From Solanum dulcamara (lineage: Eukaryota > Streptophyta > Magnoliopsida > Solanales > Solanaceae): 64,000 bases of DNA. The position numbers and the translations under genes are program-made. Of this stretch, positions 31,551 to 43,245 are shown in pieces. The DNA is taken from the NCBI RefSeq assembly GCF_947179165.1, contig NC_077245.1, forward strand, positions 42,091,286-42,155,285. The letters run 5' to 3'. Each line of letters opens with the position of its first letter. Position 1 is the first letter of the stretch. Below the pieces are notes generated by a model. The model made no database searches. It saw only the letters and a list, made by a program, of their open reading frames with translations, and was not told where the DNA came from.

Positions 31551-33792
31551 TCATGACCTGACCTAGGGCCTAGCTATAACTGGCAATCGGAAACCCGAAG
31601 GATCCCCACCAATACATCTTAGCATACATAGCACACATAAGGCATTTAACATTATGAAATAAACAAAAAAACAACTCAATATAGAAGTCAATGAGAAAGT
31701 AACTTAACTCAATGTCTAAAGAGGAATACATCCTTTAAACCATCTAAACATGCCTCTAAATCTATACTTGATGGGGGCTTTAGGAAAAGCTCCTAGCTCA
31801 CCCGAAGAATAATAGAAAAGTCAAAGTAATAACATGAAAGAAAAGTCATGTCCTCGATGAATGAGGACTGGCCAATTCTTGAGAATGCTAACTCAACTCT
31901 GGCCACAAATATGAGAAGTGTGAGTATCAGTTGTCCCTACATTATGAGACAATGTAAGCAAAATATGTAATAGCACATAGAAGGTTCTAAGTATGTGAGG
32001 TATGCATAAACAATAAATGTATGACATAATCAATATGAATCATTGGATGCAAGACCAATATCTTTTAAAACATGTAAAACATCATGAAAACATTTAAAAT
32101 ATTCATGTCATTGGTCAATACATCAAAATCATGTAATCATCATAAGAACTCATAACTCAACTAAAATTATGCGGGATAAGACCTTTAACCGACATCATAA
32201 GACCATGCGAGCTATAACATGGAATGTGATGTAACTCCTACATCCAAAAGAGAGAGGCTACTTGCCAAGGTAGACTCCGTGAGAACAACTTTAACTCTGT
32301 GAGCTTTATGTGGATCCACTATCTAAGTGAAGAAGACAACCTATAGGGGCAACGTAGTTTGGGACTTTAGGTTGCTACTAGGATTTTCTTGGGTAACTAA
32401 CTAGATTATAAGACCAAACCCCACCTAGAAGTCCTCTCGGTGCTTAGTCAATAGCCCAATGAAATTCATTAGAAATATCAAAACATTATCATTAACTTTA
32501 TCATGAAAATATTCATAAGAGTAGCTCATTAACATTAGTGACTCATAGGAATCCATAACTTTGGTCAGAATTGTCCTTATCACCATCTAAACATGATTCT
32601 GTGAGAATTTTCCTTATCACACCATAATAACCTTCTTGGATCATAATTTATCATCATCATAACTTTTATTATTCAATCATTAATCTCAACTTTATTTATA
32701 AAAGCTTTTCTTTTGGAAATTATTGAAATCATAATCAAAACTCATGAAAATTATCATTAATCTTCATAATCATAATTGAAAGTAGCTTCATGCATGGACA
32801 TATATAATTCAATTTGAAATCATACAATTAATGTAGAATCATGCTTATAATGATATTGATAATAATTAAAAATGTAGTTGAAACAGCCAAATGCAAATTT
32901 ATCAAAACTAGGGTTGGAAACCCACTCGAAATTCATGAGATTTTGAATAAAATGTTGGGACTCCAAGTTGAAAGGAAGCCATGGTTCAATCCCTGCATAC
33001 CTTAAATGAATTGAACACTAAATTATGAAAGGAGACTTGTTCTTGAAGAAAACCTAGCCAATATCTTGATGAACAAGATAAACTCTTAAAGGATCCTTAA
33101 GAGAGAAGTCTTAAAGTTGTTTGGGATTTAATGAGGGAATGAAATAGACTTAGGAGTAGCTAGGACAATTACATAATGAATCTAGTCCCAAAAATATCCA
33201 TATACATTAATGAAAGAATAAATTACCCTTAATTTAACTGAAACTGTGACCCATCACGAGTTATCACCATGGACTGTCAAAGGCACCACAGTCTATGGTC
33301 CATACTGTGAATCTTTACTTACAAATTTTGAAAAAAGTATTTGGAAGGCTGCTCACCATGAGACCCACCATGACCCATTTAGGGAACCATGTTCTATGGT
33401 TGTCTTCCGTGGTGGTTTCCTTGGACAAACATTCTTGCGAGTTACAAGGATAGTTTTAGGACCTCTTTTAGAGAGAACATGGCGGTTCGTGAAGGTCATC
33501 AAGATCTGTGAACAAGGGTCATGATGCAAAACCTGTAGGAGGGTTTGCAGTGGTGCTAACTATGAGACCCACAATGGTTCGTGAAAGTCTATATGGCTCG
33601 TGGTGGTGAGGCATGTTCTTGTCCTTGTGAAATATTTTAAGGGTCTTAGGGAAGGGGTCACCACAGAAGGCACTAAAATCTGCGGTGCTCATCACGGCCT
33701 GTGGTCCCTTCTCTATAGGACCACAGTGGCACACCACGAGGAGTGGTGAGTACTATGTCCCATGATGGCTTTCAAACTTCCAGGGTCTTACA
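31551..33792 (-). repeat. 5' LTR of element E
   Basis: About 2.24 kb. On the minus strand it starts TGTAAGACCCTGG at 33792 and ends GGTCAGGTCATGA at about 31551. AT-rich except for a GC-rich array at its start. It is homologous but diverged relative to the LTRs of F and G. No 3' LTR partner remains in the window. Confidence 0.75.
33240..33775 (-). repeat. CCACGG/CCGTGG-type motif array in the E LTR
   Basis: Dozens of short words such as CACCACAGTCTATGGT, CACCATGAGACCCACCATG, TTCGTGGTGG, CATCACGGCCTGTGG and CACCACGAGGAG recur every 20-40 bases, many of them small inverted repeats of CCAC(A/G)G and C(C/T)GTGG. The flanking sequence is AT-rich. Corresponding arrays occur in F at 34,540-34,735 and 37,195-37,423. 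The open frames at 33,246-33,737 are products of this array. Confidence 0.6.
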
Positions 33793-34735
33793 CTCATCTA
33801 TGAACTTCATCATAGTAAAATCATAAGAATAGCTCATTAAATTGCTTGATTCATAATAATCTATGAGTTGGTGAGAATTGTCCTTTTATATTTTTAACAT
33901 GATTGTGCGAGAATTTTTCTTATTGGACCATACTTCTTTCTTAAAGAATCTTTTAATCATCATTCATAACTTTTCAAAAGTCATTCATAAACCTTGATAA
34001 TCATTCATAAAATTTTCATTAAAATCACTTGAAATTCATGACCATAGCTCATTGAAAACATACTTCAAACTAGCTTATAGTATGGGTCATTGAAATCATA
34101 CAACATGATGTGAATTATGCACAATTAGGCTATAGCAATGAAATATATCACACTAAGACCCAATGCAATTCCTAAAATTAGGGATTTTAGAAGAAGAATT
34201 CATAAGAGATTCTGAGAAGAAAACATGGGATTTCATGGGTGAAAAGGCCCAAGGAATAATTTCCACATACCTTTGATCTTAGGAGTCCTAAATTGTAGAG
34301 AATTGAAGCTTTGATCTTGAAAAAATCCTTTGGATTGCTTGAGGAAGAAGAAGACTCTTGAGCGAACGGTTTTTGAGAGAGGATTTGATTTTTGAGTGTT
34401 TGGATAATAATGAGAGGGTTAGGAGGGCTTAGGGTAGCTAATAGGTCAGTATAAACCCCCAAAACTGTCCACATTTATTAATGAAAACATAGGAAAGGAC
34501 CAAAACACCCTAACTTTAATTGAAAATTCAATTGGATAGGGGACCTACCACATCCATGAAACTCACCACGGCCCATGGTGGTGGTTGTGGTTAAAAAGTT
34601 GACTTGGGGTCTGAAGGGGTAACCTACATAGAGGCCACCAAGCCTCGTAGTGCCTTCTGTGGTAGGCACCCTGAAATTTAAGTCTGAGGAGTTGGGTTCA
34701 CGGGCTTCATCACGACTTGTGGTTCATACCATGGA
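33793..34735 (-). repeat. Element F 3' LTR, first half only
   Basis: Matches 36,485-37,423 (the first half of the F 5' LTR on the minus strand), including AGTCTGAGGAGTTGGGTTCA near 34,682. It stops exactly where the E LTR begins (TG at 33792), as if E had inserted here; the other half is not in the window. Confidence 0.7.
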
Positions 34736-35465
34736 AAACTTCCAGAAACTCATTAGCAACTAAAATTGACTCATGGGTAGGAACTTCAGAAGTTGTATCC
34801 CTAACCCGGACTAGGTGGTAAATACAACGTTTAAAAATTATTTTTTTGAGCTTTAAGGCGTGAGATGAATTAACCCTTAAACACATAATTACTACTTTTT
34901 CATTCTAGGATTGGTTCATCAGGAAACTGAAACTTGAACACACAGTTCCTAAAACATATAGAAGCATAACATGCATGAATCCAATTCATACCGAGAATAA
35001 CATTGAAATTAGTCATATCAAGCTCTGGAAGATCAACTGAGATGATTTTATGAAAAACTGAAACTGAGCAATTTCGATAGACTCTCTTAGCCACAACTGA
35101 ATCACCAACAATTGTATAGACCAAAAAAGGCTCTAACAAGATCTTGGGACTAATAATGAATTTCATAGAAAGATAAGAATTAACAAATAATAGAGTAGCA
35201 CTCAGATCTAATAATGTATAAACATCACAGTCAAAGACTTTCAACATACCAGTCATAATATCGGGTGAATCCTCTAACTCTTGACGAGTCTTTAAGGTCA
35301 TAAAATCTATTTTGGTGCTGACCATGACGACCGCTAGCCTGAGTCTGAGTCTGGGGTCTAACACCACTCCTACACTCCTTCAAATGATGACCTAGCTTTC
35401 CACAACTATAGCACACATCTGATCCCGCTAAATATTCTCCCTTAAGATTGCTGTGATACTATGTA
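34736..35465 (-). pseudogene. Element F interior: zinc knuckle and protease remnant
   Basis: Only about 730 bases separate the two F LTRs. Minus strand: a degraded primer site next to the LTR (about 35,460-35,447), then directly the CCHC knuckle CYSCGKLGHHLKEC (open frame 35416-35231), then protease (35367-34900) with CDVYTLLDLSATLLFV in place of the active-site DPGST, and ILGMNWI. The N-terminal gag and all of RT, RNase H and integrase are deleted. Confidence 0.8.
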
Positions 35466-37423
35466 TGTCACGATCTAAGCTAGATCCTAAGTGCAACATG
35501 GTGATTAGAATCTCAGAATACCCCAACCAAGCCTCTTAGCATATCATACATAAGTATACGTACGGTAAATAAAGTGACAAACTAAGACATAGAAGCGGAA
35601 GTAAATTCTAAATAAAAGGAAATAAGTCCCAAGCTCGAATGAACAAAAACATAGATTTTATAACATCCAACATGCCTCTACTAACTAGGCGGGGGCTTTG
35701 GACAAGCTCCTAGCTCACCTAATATAAAAGATAAAAGAGTAATATTACGTAAAGAAAATAAAATATCTTGTCTTTGAAAAATGAGAACTCACCACAAGTA
35801 CAAACATAATAAGCTCTAGCTATGAATGAAAGGATGAACGTGATTGTTGGACCCTACATTATGATAAAATATAGGCAAAAAATATGTGTTATTATATGTA
35901 ATGCGCTAAGCATGTGAGAAGTATGCATGAATAGAGAGTATAGGACATGATAAATATGAATCATGAGATGCACGATCAATATCTTAATACATGAGTAAAA
36001 CCATGAAACCGTTAGAGAAATATCATAATCATTGGTCAATTCATCAAAATATCATCATCTTGAGAAATTTATACCTTTTTGTTTAACTTGATATGGGATA
36101 GGACCTTTAACCGATATATAAGACCATTCGATCTAACACATGGAATTTAATAATCCCCACATCGAGAAGGGTGAGACTACTTTGCAACGGTAGACTTCAT
36201 GATGTTACTTTCTCTAACTTTGTGCTATATATGGATCCACTAGTTTCACCATACTGGCATCATAAACCTATGTGGGAAACGTAGTTAGGGACTAAAGGTT
36301 GATACTAGGATTCCCTTGGGTAATTACAATGTCTACCGAATCAAACCCCAACTTAACGTCCTCTTGGTGCATAGTTACTATCCAAATGAAATTTTATGAA
36401 AACATAGTCATTAACATTATTAGGAAAGGTTATAAAATATATCAATCCATCTTTATGAAATAACATAAGAGTATCTCATGCATCAACTTTATAATAGTAA
36501 ATTCATAAGAATAGCTCATTAATTTGCTTAATTCATAAGAATCCATGAGTTGGTGAGAGATGTCCTTTTACCTATTTAACATGATTGTGCACGAATTGTC
36601 CTTTTTGCACCATACTTCTTTCTTAAAGCATTTTTGAAACATCATTTATAAATTTTTATGAGTAATTCATATACCTTGATAACCATTCATAAAGCTTTCA
36701 TTGAAATCACTTGTAATTCATGATCATAGCTCATTGAAACTATACTTGAAACTAGCATATATCATGAGTCATTGAAATTCATCTTGAAATCATGCAATAC
36801 GATATGAATTATGCATAATTAGGCTAATAGAAATGAAATATATCATGCAAGACTCAGTGCAATTCCTAAAATTAGGGCTTTTAGAAGAAGAATACATAAG
36901 AGATTATGAGAAGAAAACTTGGGATTCCATGGGTGAAAAGGACCAAGGAATAATTCCCACATACCTTTGATCTTAGGAGTCATAAATTGTCGAGAATTGA
37001 AGGTTTGATCTTGAAGAAATCCTTTGGATTAACTTTTTGAGAGAGGATTTGATTTTTGAGTGTATGGGTGATAATGAGAGGGTTAGGAGGGATTAGGGTA
37101 GTTAATAGGTTATTACAAACCCCAATAACTATCCACATTTATTAATAAAAACATAGGAAATTTCCAAAACACCCCTATCTTAAACTAAAAATTCACCAAG
37201 ATGGGGGACCCACCACAGTCAGTAAAACTCACCACGGCCTATGGTGGTGATCGTGGTGAAGGTTTTGACTTAGGGTTTAAACGGTGACCTCCATGGAGGC
37301 CACCACAACTCATGGTGCTCACCACGACTCTTGGTGCCTTCTGTGGTAGGAATCTTAAAGTTGAAGTCTGAGGAGTTGGGTTCACGAGCCTCATCATGGC
37401 TCATGGTTCACACCACGGGCCGT
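35466..37423 (-). repeat. 5' LTR of element F
   Basis: About 1.96 kb. On the minus strand it ends CTTAGATCGTGACA at 35466. Its outer start is uncertain because the end next to 37,423 touches element G through a short duplication. It has a CCACGG-type array at the start and is otherwise AT-rich. Confidence 0.7.
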
Positions 37424-37445
37424 GAGTTGGGTTCACGAGCCTCAT
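37373..37445. repeat. 22-bp direct duplication at the F/G junction
   Basis: GAGTTGGGTTCACGAGCCTC followed by AT at 37373-37394 is repeated exactly at 37424-37445, 51 bases apart. After the second copy the sequence switches to the LTR of G. This looks like a repair or template-switch scar. Confidence 0.8.
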
Positions 37446-38172
37446 ATAGTGTATGTATATTACCTGCCTAGCGGGGTAGAGTCTACCTTGACAAATAGAT
37501 TCTCCTTTCTTCCATTGTATGGAGAGACATCAGGATTCTTTTTTATAACTCGCATGGTCTTATTTTTGGTTATGGTTCTATCTGACATATGTATGTACTC
37601 TTATGTTCTTTCATGATTTCAAATATGCCTTTTAAATGCTTTGATCACTATGGTTTTCTCATAACTTTACTTATCGTCTTTATAATGTGATTAATTGATC
37701 ATTGCATCGTATGATTTAAAATACATGTCATGCTCACATACTTAGTACATTCAAATATACTAACGCATATTTTTGCCTATATTGTCTCGTAATGTAGGGG
37801 TTGAGCATCATATTCCCACACATGGCTAATAAAGCTTTTATCTGATGAAGTTTTAGTGAGTAATCATCCATCGATGGCAAATCATGAGTCATTTTCTTAT
37901 GAAAACCTTGTTTACATTCTAATTTGGGATGAGCTGGGGACATGTCTTAGCCCCCGTCCTTCGTGTTTAGTATAGGCATTCGTTGGACATATATTGTAGA
38001 AAGATGTTATCAAATTCCTATACTTTTTATGATTCTTGATTTAGACTCTTCCTAGTTATTTTTGCATATTCTTTACCTTATGTATTCGTACAATATATAG
38101 ATAAGGCTTGGTTGGAGCCCTTTAGGGTTTCAATTTCCATGTTATGACTAGACCCTAGGTCAGGTCGTGACA
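37446..38172 (+). repeat. 5' LTR of element G, 3' part only
   Basis: The plus strand matches the end of the E LTR (reverse complement of about 32,280-31,552): CTCGCATGGTCTTAT, the CATACTTAGTACATTC region and TGTCTCGTAATGTAGGGG. It ends TAGGTCAGGTCGTGACA at 38172, before a primer site. Its beginning is missing at the junction with F. Confidence 0.7.
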
Positions 38173-38176
38173 AATT

Positions 38177-38190
38177 TGGTATCAGAGAAG
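38177..38190 (+). promoter_or_regulatory. Primer-binding site, element G
   Basis: TGGTATCAGAGAAG, four bases after the LTR; initiator tRNA-Met type with the last bases changed. Confidence 0.75.
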
Positions 38191-38372
38191 AAGGTTTAAG
38201 ATATTCTAGGGAGTCCAACATGCCGTGTCAAGTATAGTCTTATTCATGGATGTGAAGCACGCCACATCTATGAATAGGTGGCTATAAGACATTTTAGGAA
38301 ATTCTCACTTCTTTCATGATTTATGTTCTACTATAGAGTATACTCACGATTTTCCTTTGCGATTTTTCCTAA

Positions 38373-39301
38373 ATGCATCCAAGAAGACCACCTATTCAAA
38401 GACGGGTTAATGTTTTCATAAATCATGAAAGAAGACCACTTATTCAAAGATGGGTTAATGCTAATGAGGACCAAGTTCCTCCGATCCCTCAAGAAAATAG
38501 TCCCTTACCGGATCAATTTACTAATATGGAGTTCCGAACCACTATCACTAAGCTAGCCCAAGTAGTGGGGTGCAATTCCTTCTAATGCTCCAACTCTAGC
38601 TTCTAGAATGAGAGACTTTGCAATGATGAACCCTCCCGTATTCCATGGTTAGAAAGTTGATGAGGATCCTTAAGAGTTCTTTTGTGAGGTCTATAAGATA
38701 GTGAGTATTATGGGGTGACTTAGGAAGAAAAAGCGGAGTCGGTGGATTAACAACTTAAGAGTTTTGCTCAAATTTGGTATACTCAATGGAAGATACAGAG
38801 GGTGGATAAAGGAACTATTGATTGGGAAGCCTTTAAACTTTCTTTCCTTGATAGCTTTTTCCCTTTTTAGATAAGGGAATCCTAGGTGTTGGAGTTCATC
38901 AATCTTCAACAAGGTACATGGGTATTAGGGACTATGCCCTCAAGTTCACCAAGCTATCCAAGTATGCTCCTTCATTGGTTGCCAATCCACGTACCCGAAT
39001 GAGCCAATTCATATCGGGGGTGACCGAATTAGTTACGAAGGAATGTCATACCGCCATGCTTGTTGATGAAATGGACATATTTTGGCTTATGACTTTTGCC
39101 GAACAAATTAAAGGAGAGAAACTCTAAGAGATTAGAATAAGGGATTACAAGAGAGACTAGTATGAAGGTCGGTTCTCAAATGCTAGGACCGGTGGTAGTG
39201 ATAGTGGTCATTCTCAATAAGGCCAAGGTTCGGGAAATAAGTTTGTTAAGGATAGGGTGTCATACCCTCAGGGTCAAGATAGAGGGTAAATTCTAGTAGC
39301 T
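38373..39301 (+). pseudogene. Element G gag remnant
   Basis: A partial gypsy gag like that of E. It starts MHPRRPPIQRRVN (38373) with LPDQFTNMEFRTTITKLAQVV; a short in-frame repeat of the HERRPLIQRWVN segment follows the start. A frameshifted middle (38,600-38,910) carries the PPVFHG and AAYQL-type regions only weakly. The open frame 38918-39127 then gives RDYALKFTKLSKYAPSLVANPRTRMSQF in overlapping pieces and ends near GEKL. The knuckle and pol are absent because LTR H begins at 39302. Confidence 0.75.
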
Positions 39302-40156
39302 TGTCACGACCCGATTTGTCAAGTCATGAAGGCGCCTACTAGTAGGCATGCCCACCCATATCCTGAGACTGTAAGTAATGGGATGTCAGGGTAGAAGAAA
39401 ACCAACTCAATCTAAAACGGCAAAGTAGTAATAGGAGCGTACATGAATAGGTGAAAACAACTAAAATATATACAACCAAAAGGGATCCCTCCCAGAATAT
39501 GAAAGCCACATGTACAGAGCTACTAGTAAAAGAGTACAAGTCCCAAAAGTGGACCACAGAAATAAAGTTGTCTCAAAAAGCAAATGATAGGCAAAATAAA
39601 TATACAAAGGGAGATGAGTAAATCCAGGAAACAATGTGCTCACCCTCACCTCCGATCACGACTCTAGCTGGCTCGAATAAATGCCAATAGGTAGTACTCA
39701 GACCTGCATCACAAAATAGATGTAGATTATAGTATAAGTACCAAAACAAAAGATACCTAGTAGGCATCATAGACCGACTTAGCAAGAGAAGAAAAAGTAA
39801 CTGAAATACGAGTAAAAGATCATCACCAAGGACAGGGTAACAAGTAAATATAGGTATGTACAAGAGCGTACTAACCAACAAAGAGAAGGAATCTAACTAA
39901 ATTCGTCGGGCTCCCATAAAGACGATGGGTATGCTCATGCCCAAGTAAAGAGTATCCACCTGAACGGACTCCTATAAGACCGATAGATGCAAGACTAGCT
40001 AAAGGAAAAATAAATAGAGCTAAAAGGATTCTAATAATATCATTATTTCCTGCACTTGAACCGAGCCATTTCCAAACCCTAATCCCTTAACCCAAGGCTG
40101 AGAATAGATGAAGACTTGAATCAAAGTTTCTCAGGGAAATAGGAATTGAACCACGT

Positions 40157-40440
40157 GTAAGCTGGACCGCAGACTACAACCGGGCAACTGTAGCTAATGA
40201 GTTGCCATGCGTAAGCTAGACACGGACTTTAACCTGCTAACTTCAGCCAAGGGTCGAACACTAGTAAGCCAGACCACAGATTTAATTGGGTATCTGCAGC
40301 TAAGGAGCCTAATCACAAGTAAAATAGACCACAGACTTCAACCGCGTAACTATAGCTAAGGATCCGTACACTAGTAAGCTGGACTACAAACTTTAACCTG
40401 GTAATATAGCTAGGGGAGTGAACCTAAATAGAATTATCGC
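40157..40440 (-). repeat. 54-bp minisatellite, five copies (LTR H)
   Basis: Units start at GTAAGCTGGACC 40157, GTAAGCTAGACA 40211, GTAAGCCAGACC 40264, GTAAAATAGACC 40319 and GTAAGCTGGACT 40374, spacing 53-55. Each contains GACT.CAACC and ends in (C/T)(A/G)GCTAA. Compare three units in A and at least four near 49,758-49,975. Confidence 0.8.
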
Positions 40441-41704
40441 TCAATCGTACGTCATAGGGAGTACCCCCAAATCGAGTATCATCAATGCACCACTCTAGCC
40501 TGAACCAAATATAACCCAAATCGTTGAGAAGATTCTTAAAATCAAGAACCAAGAGATACAAGACCAATAGGAGAATAGGACATTATGGAGGTAAGACCAT
40601 AAGCTGAGTTACTACTTAGCTAAAGCTAAGGCTTTCAGACACAACTCTGCTATATCAGTCTACAGGGACCTAACCGTTCAAAATGATGTCGGAGAAGTTC
40701 TAAGGCCCAATGGCACCAAACTCGTGCAAGTCTAAGTCAATCACTAGTCTAAGCCTAAACTAAGGCCCAACATGCTTCCAAACATACAACCACAAGCACA
40801 ATATTCATCACAGGACATGGATGATAAACATTAACAGGAGTCATGCTTATACAATCCAATAATTTCTTGAAAATAACACCAAGGGCATGAAATCTAGTAA
40901 TTTAGCATGTTCGACAGCCAAACCCCTCCAAACTCATACAATTCAATATGCAAATGCCTAAACAAACTCAATTTAATAAGGCAAAAACCGTAGCCTACTT
41001 GTAGGTCGACCGCACGCACTCTAACTCACAAAACCAGAGCTTTTCCCTTCTGAGTGGCCTTCGAATGCTACCACACTATCAATAATAAAATCACAACATT
41101 AATACGGTCGTTATGACACTAAAATTATTAAATTCGAAGATGGACCAATTTTGGGGTCTAATGGGAAATACGGGACCCACATTCGAAATTAAAGAATTGA
41201 CCCAAAAAATAGATTCTAAACAACACCCCAAGCTCATATATAAATTTGATGACAAGTGCGGGTTGGGAAATATGCAAAACGAGCATGCAAAGAAAATCAC
41301 ATAATTTGGGCTAAGAAGATGAAAATGGCAGCAACTTGATCAACAATTTCTCAAAAAAAGAAACTCTGTCAATCAAAAAAAATTATACCATGACATTCCT
41401 TGCAAAAAAAAACCCACAATATAGCCTAAAAAATAACTAAAAACGGAGCTCATATGATAAAGATACAATCTCCACAAATTCAACTAAATAACACTCCGAA
41501 AATAACCAAATCAGTAACTAATTACAAAATCTTACCTCACAAAAATCTTCCCCTCAAGTTTTTGAGCTCAGCAATGGATTCCCCACAAAATTCTCTTGAA
41601 TTTGGACCTTTGAATCGCCTAAATTGAGCTTGTAATGAAGGAGAAATCGTTATTGGAAGTTCTGAAGAAATGTTGAAAATCATCCTTGGTCTTTTATTAA
41701 ACGA

Positions 41705-41930
41705 CCAGGACTTGGCTTTCGTGAATGCGGCAAGAGTGGCCCACGAACGTGGAGGTCAAAAAACTTGTCCTTCGCAAACGTGACCAGATATCTGTAATCG
41801 CAGAGGCCAAAGACTTACACCTATGCAAAGGCGGTCAAGGCTCTGCAAATACGGAGAATAAATTCATGGACCTCCACGAATGCAGCCAAGGGAACGCGAT
41901 TGTGGAAAGTAATTTTTGTTGCTCTAGATA
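41705..41930 (-). repeat. CpG-rich motif array in LTR H
   Basis: Repeated words TTCGTGAATGCGGC, CACGAACGTGGAGGTC, TTCGCAAACGTGACC, TAATCGCAGAGGCC, ATGCAAAGGCGG and GAACGCGATTGTGG at 20-35 base spacing. Counterpart of 5,555-5,765 in A. Many CpG have changed to TpG or CpA. Confidence 0.6.
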
Positions 41931-43009
41931 TCAGCTAAAAAGCTCATATTTTTCAAGTTCAAATATTTTGATGGGGTGCTCGAAATTCATTTGGAATCCA
42001 GTGCGCGCAAACGAGATATGCTACCCCAAAATATTTGATGTTCTTGACTCAATGACATAATCAAAATTTCCATATGAAGTCGTTACGATTGAAAGTAGAC
42101 CCACACCCAAGGGCCATTTTGAGCCAAATTCCACAATGAGCCTCAAGATTAGACTAGAAGCCTCGGGAAGCGAACAAAGGATCTCTCTAGACCAAACTTG
42201 ATATTTTAGAACTAACTACGCAGTCATAATTTTCATCCGAGCGTATTGTCCAAGAATGTTGACCAAACTCAACTATAGGCCAAATTTCAAAGGCAAAAGC
42301 ACCAAATGGTCCTAAAATTGTACTCATTGCCTCAATACTCGTGCTGACCATACCACTAGCCTAATTTGGCCATTCCAGATTGATGGAACCATCAAAATTC
42401 TGTTCCGAGGTTGTTTCCTAAATTTATGACCAAAGTCAAATTTTAGAGTTATAGAAACTCCAAAATAAGAAAACAGGCCTAAAACCCAAACGAATGACAA
42501 GACGATTGAATAGTCAGTGCCAGTAAATCTTAAATGACTTAGGGTTGCTATAGTGTCACGACCTAACCACGTAGGCCATGACTGGGGTCCGACCTGGACA
42601 CCCATCTACATATCTATTAGATGTAGTCAAACCGAACTATGAATGATATGACAACATATATAAGAACCCCAATGGGTCATAATATTTCCATATACATATA
42701 GCCCCTTTCAATTATCTCCTGAGCAGTTACACTAATCATATCGTGAAAGGGCGCGCAAGCCGACAAGGATGCCATAGCATATAAATATTCATAACACATC
42801 ATATAGACACAGCTGAACAAAACATACATACAACCCATACAAATATGTCTACATACCTCTAAGAGTGTCAACTATATCATATGGTGGGACATGGCCCTTG
42901 CCGTACCCCTAAATAAATGAACATATACATCAACAAATCAATACCAATAGTTTAGGCTCTGATACAAGGGAGAACTTCTAAAATTGCTGAGTGGAAATCC
43001 TAAGTGAGG

Positions 43010-43245
43010 GACTCGGTAAACAATATATACCATACCCGGCCTTCTAGTGAAGGACTCGGTAAACAATGCAGTGAAACTGAGTACGATAATGCACCTTGCC
43101 CATTATGGGACTCGGTGTCATAACCATATCATTATAACATCATATTATCATATACCGTACCCGACCCTCTAGTAAGGGACTCGATGAATAATGTAGTCAA
43201 ATGCGCTTTATAATATACCCGTGTTGGGACTCGGTGAAAGATGTA
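43010..43245 (-). repeat. GGGACTCGGT-type tandem words, about four copies (LTR I)
   Basis: The words TACCATACCCGGCC...AAGGACTCGGT, TGCCCATTATGGGACTCGGT, CCGTACCCGACCC...AGGGACTCGAT and GTTGGGACTCGGT recur. D and L LTRs have about two such words at this place; LTR K has about twelve. Confidence 0.6.

Larger units (their letters stand above)
39302..42553 (-). repeat. LTR H, probable 3' LTR of element J
   Basis: About 3.25 kb. The left end is TGTCACGACCCG at 39302 (minus-strand end GGTCGTGACA). The right end abuts LTR I at 42553. It is the same family as fragment A and as the 49,641-49,980 fragment at the 5' side of J, in J's orientation, so it is best read as J's 3' LTR. It contains a 54-bp minisatellite and a GC-rich array. 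The open frames 41113-41304, 41725-42060 and 42324-42605 have no domain and are rejected. Confidence 0.7.

Noticed and set aside
33246..33737. Overlapping open frames at 33246-33524 and 33519-33737
   Set aside because: Both are readings of the GC-rich motif array in the E LTR; no domain.
40157..40440. Tandem units considered as a CRISPR-like array
   Set aside because: Units are contiguous and degenerate throughout, with no constant repeat and unique spacers; it lies in a plant LTR.
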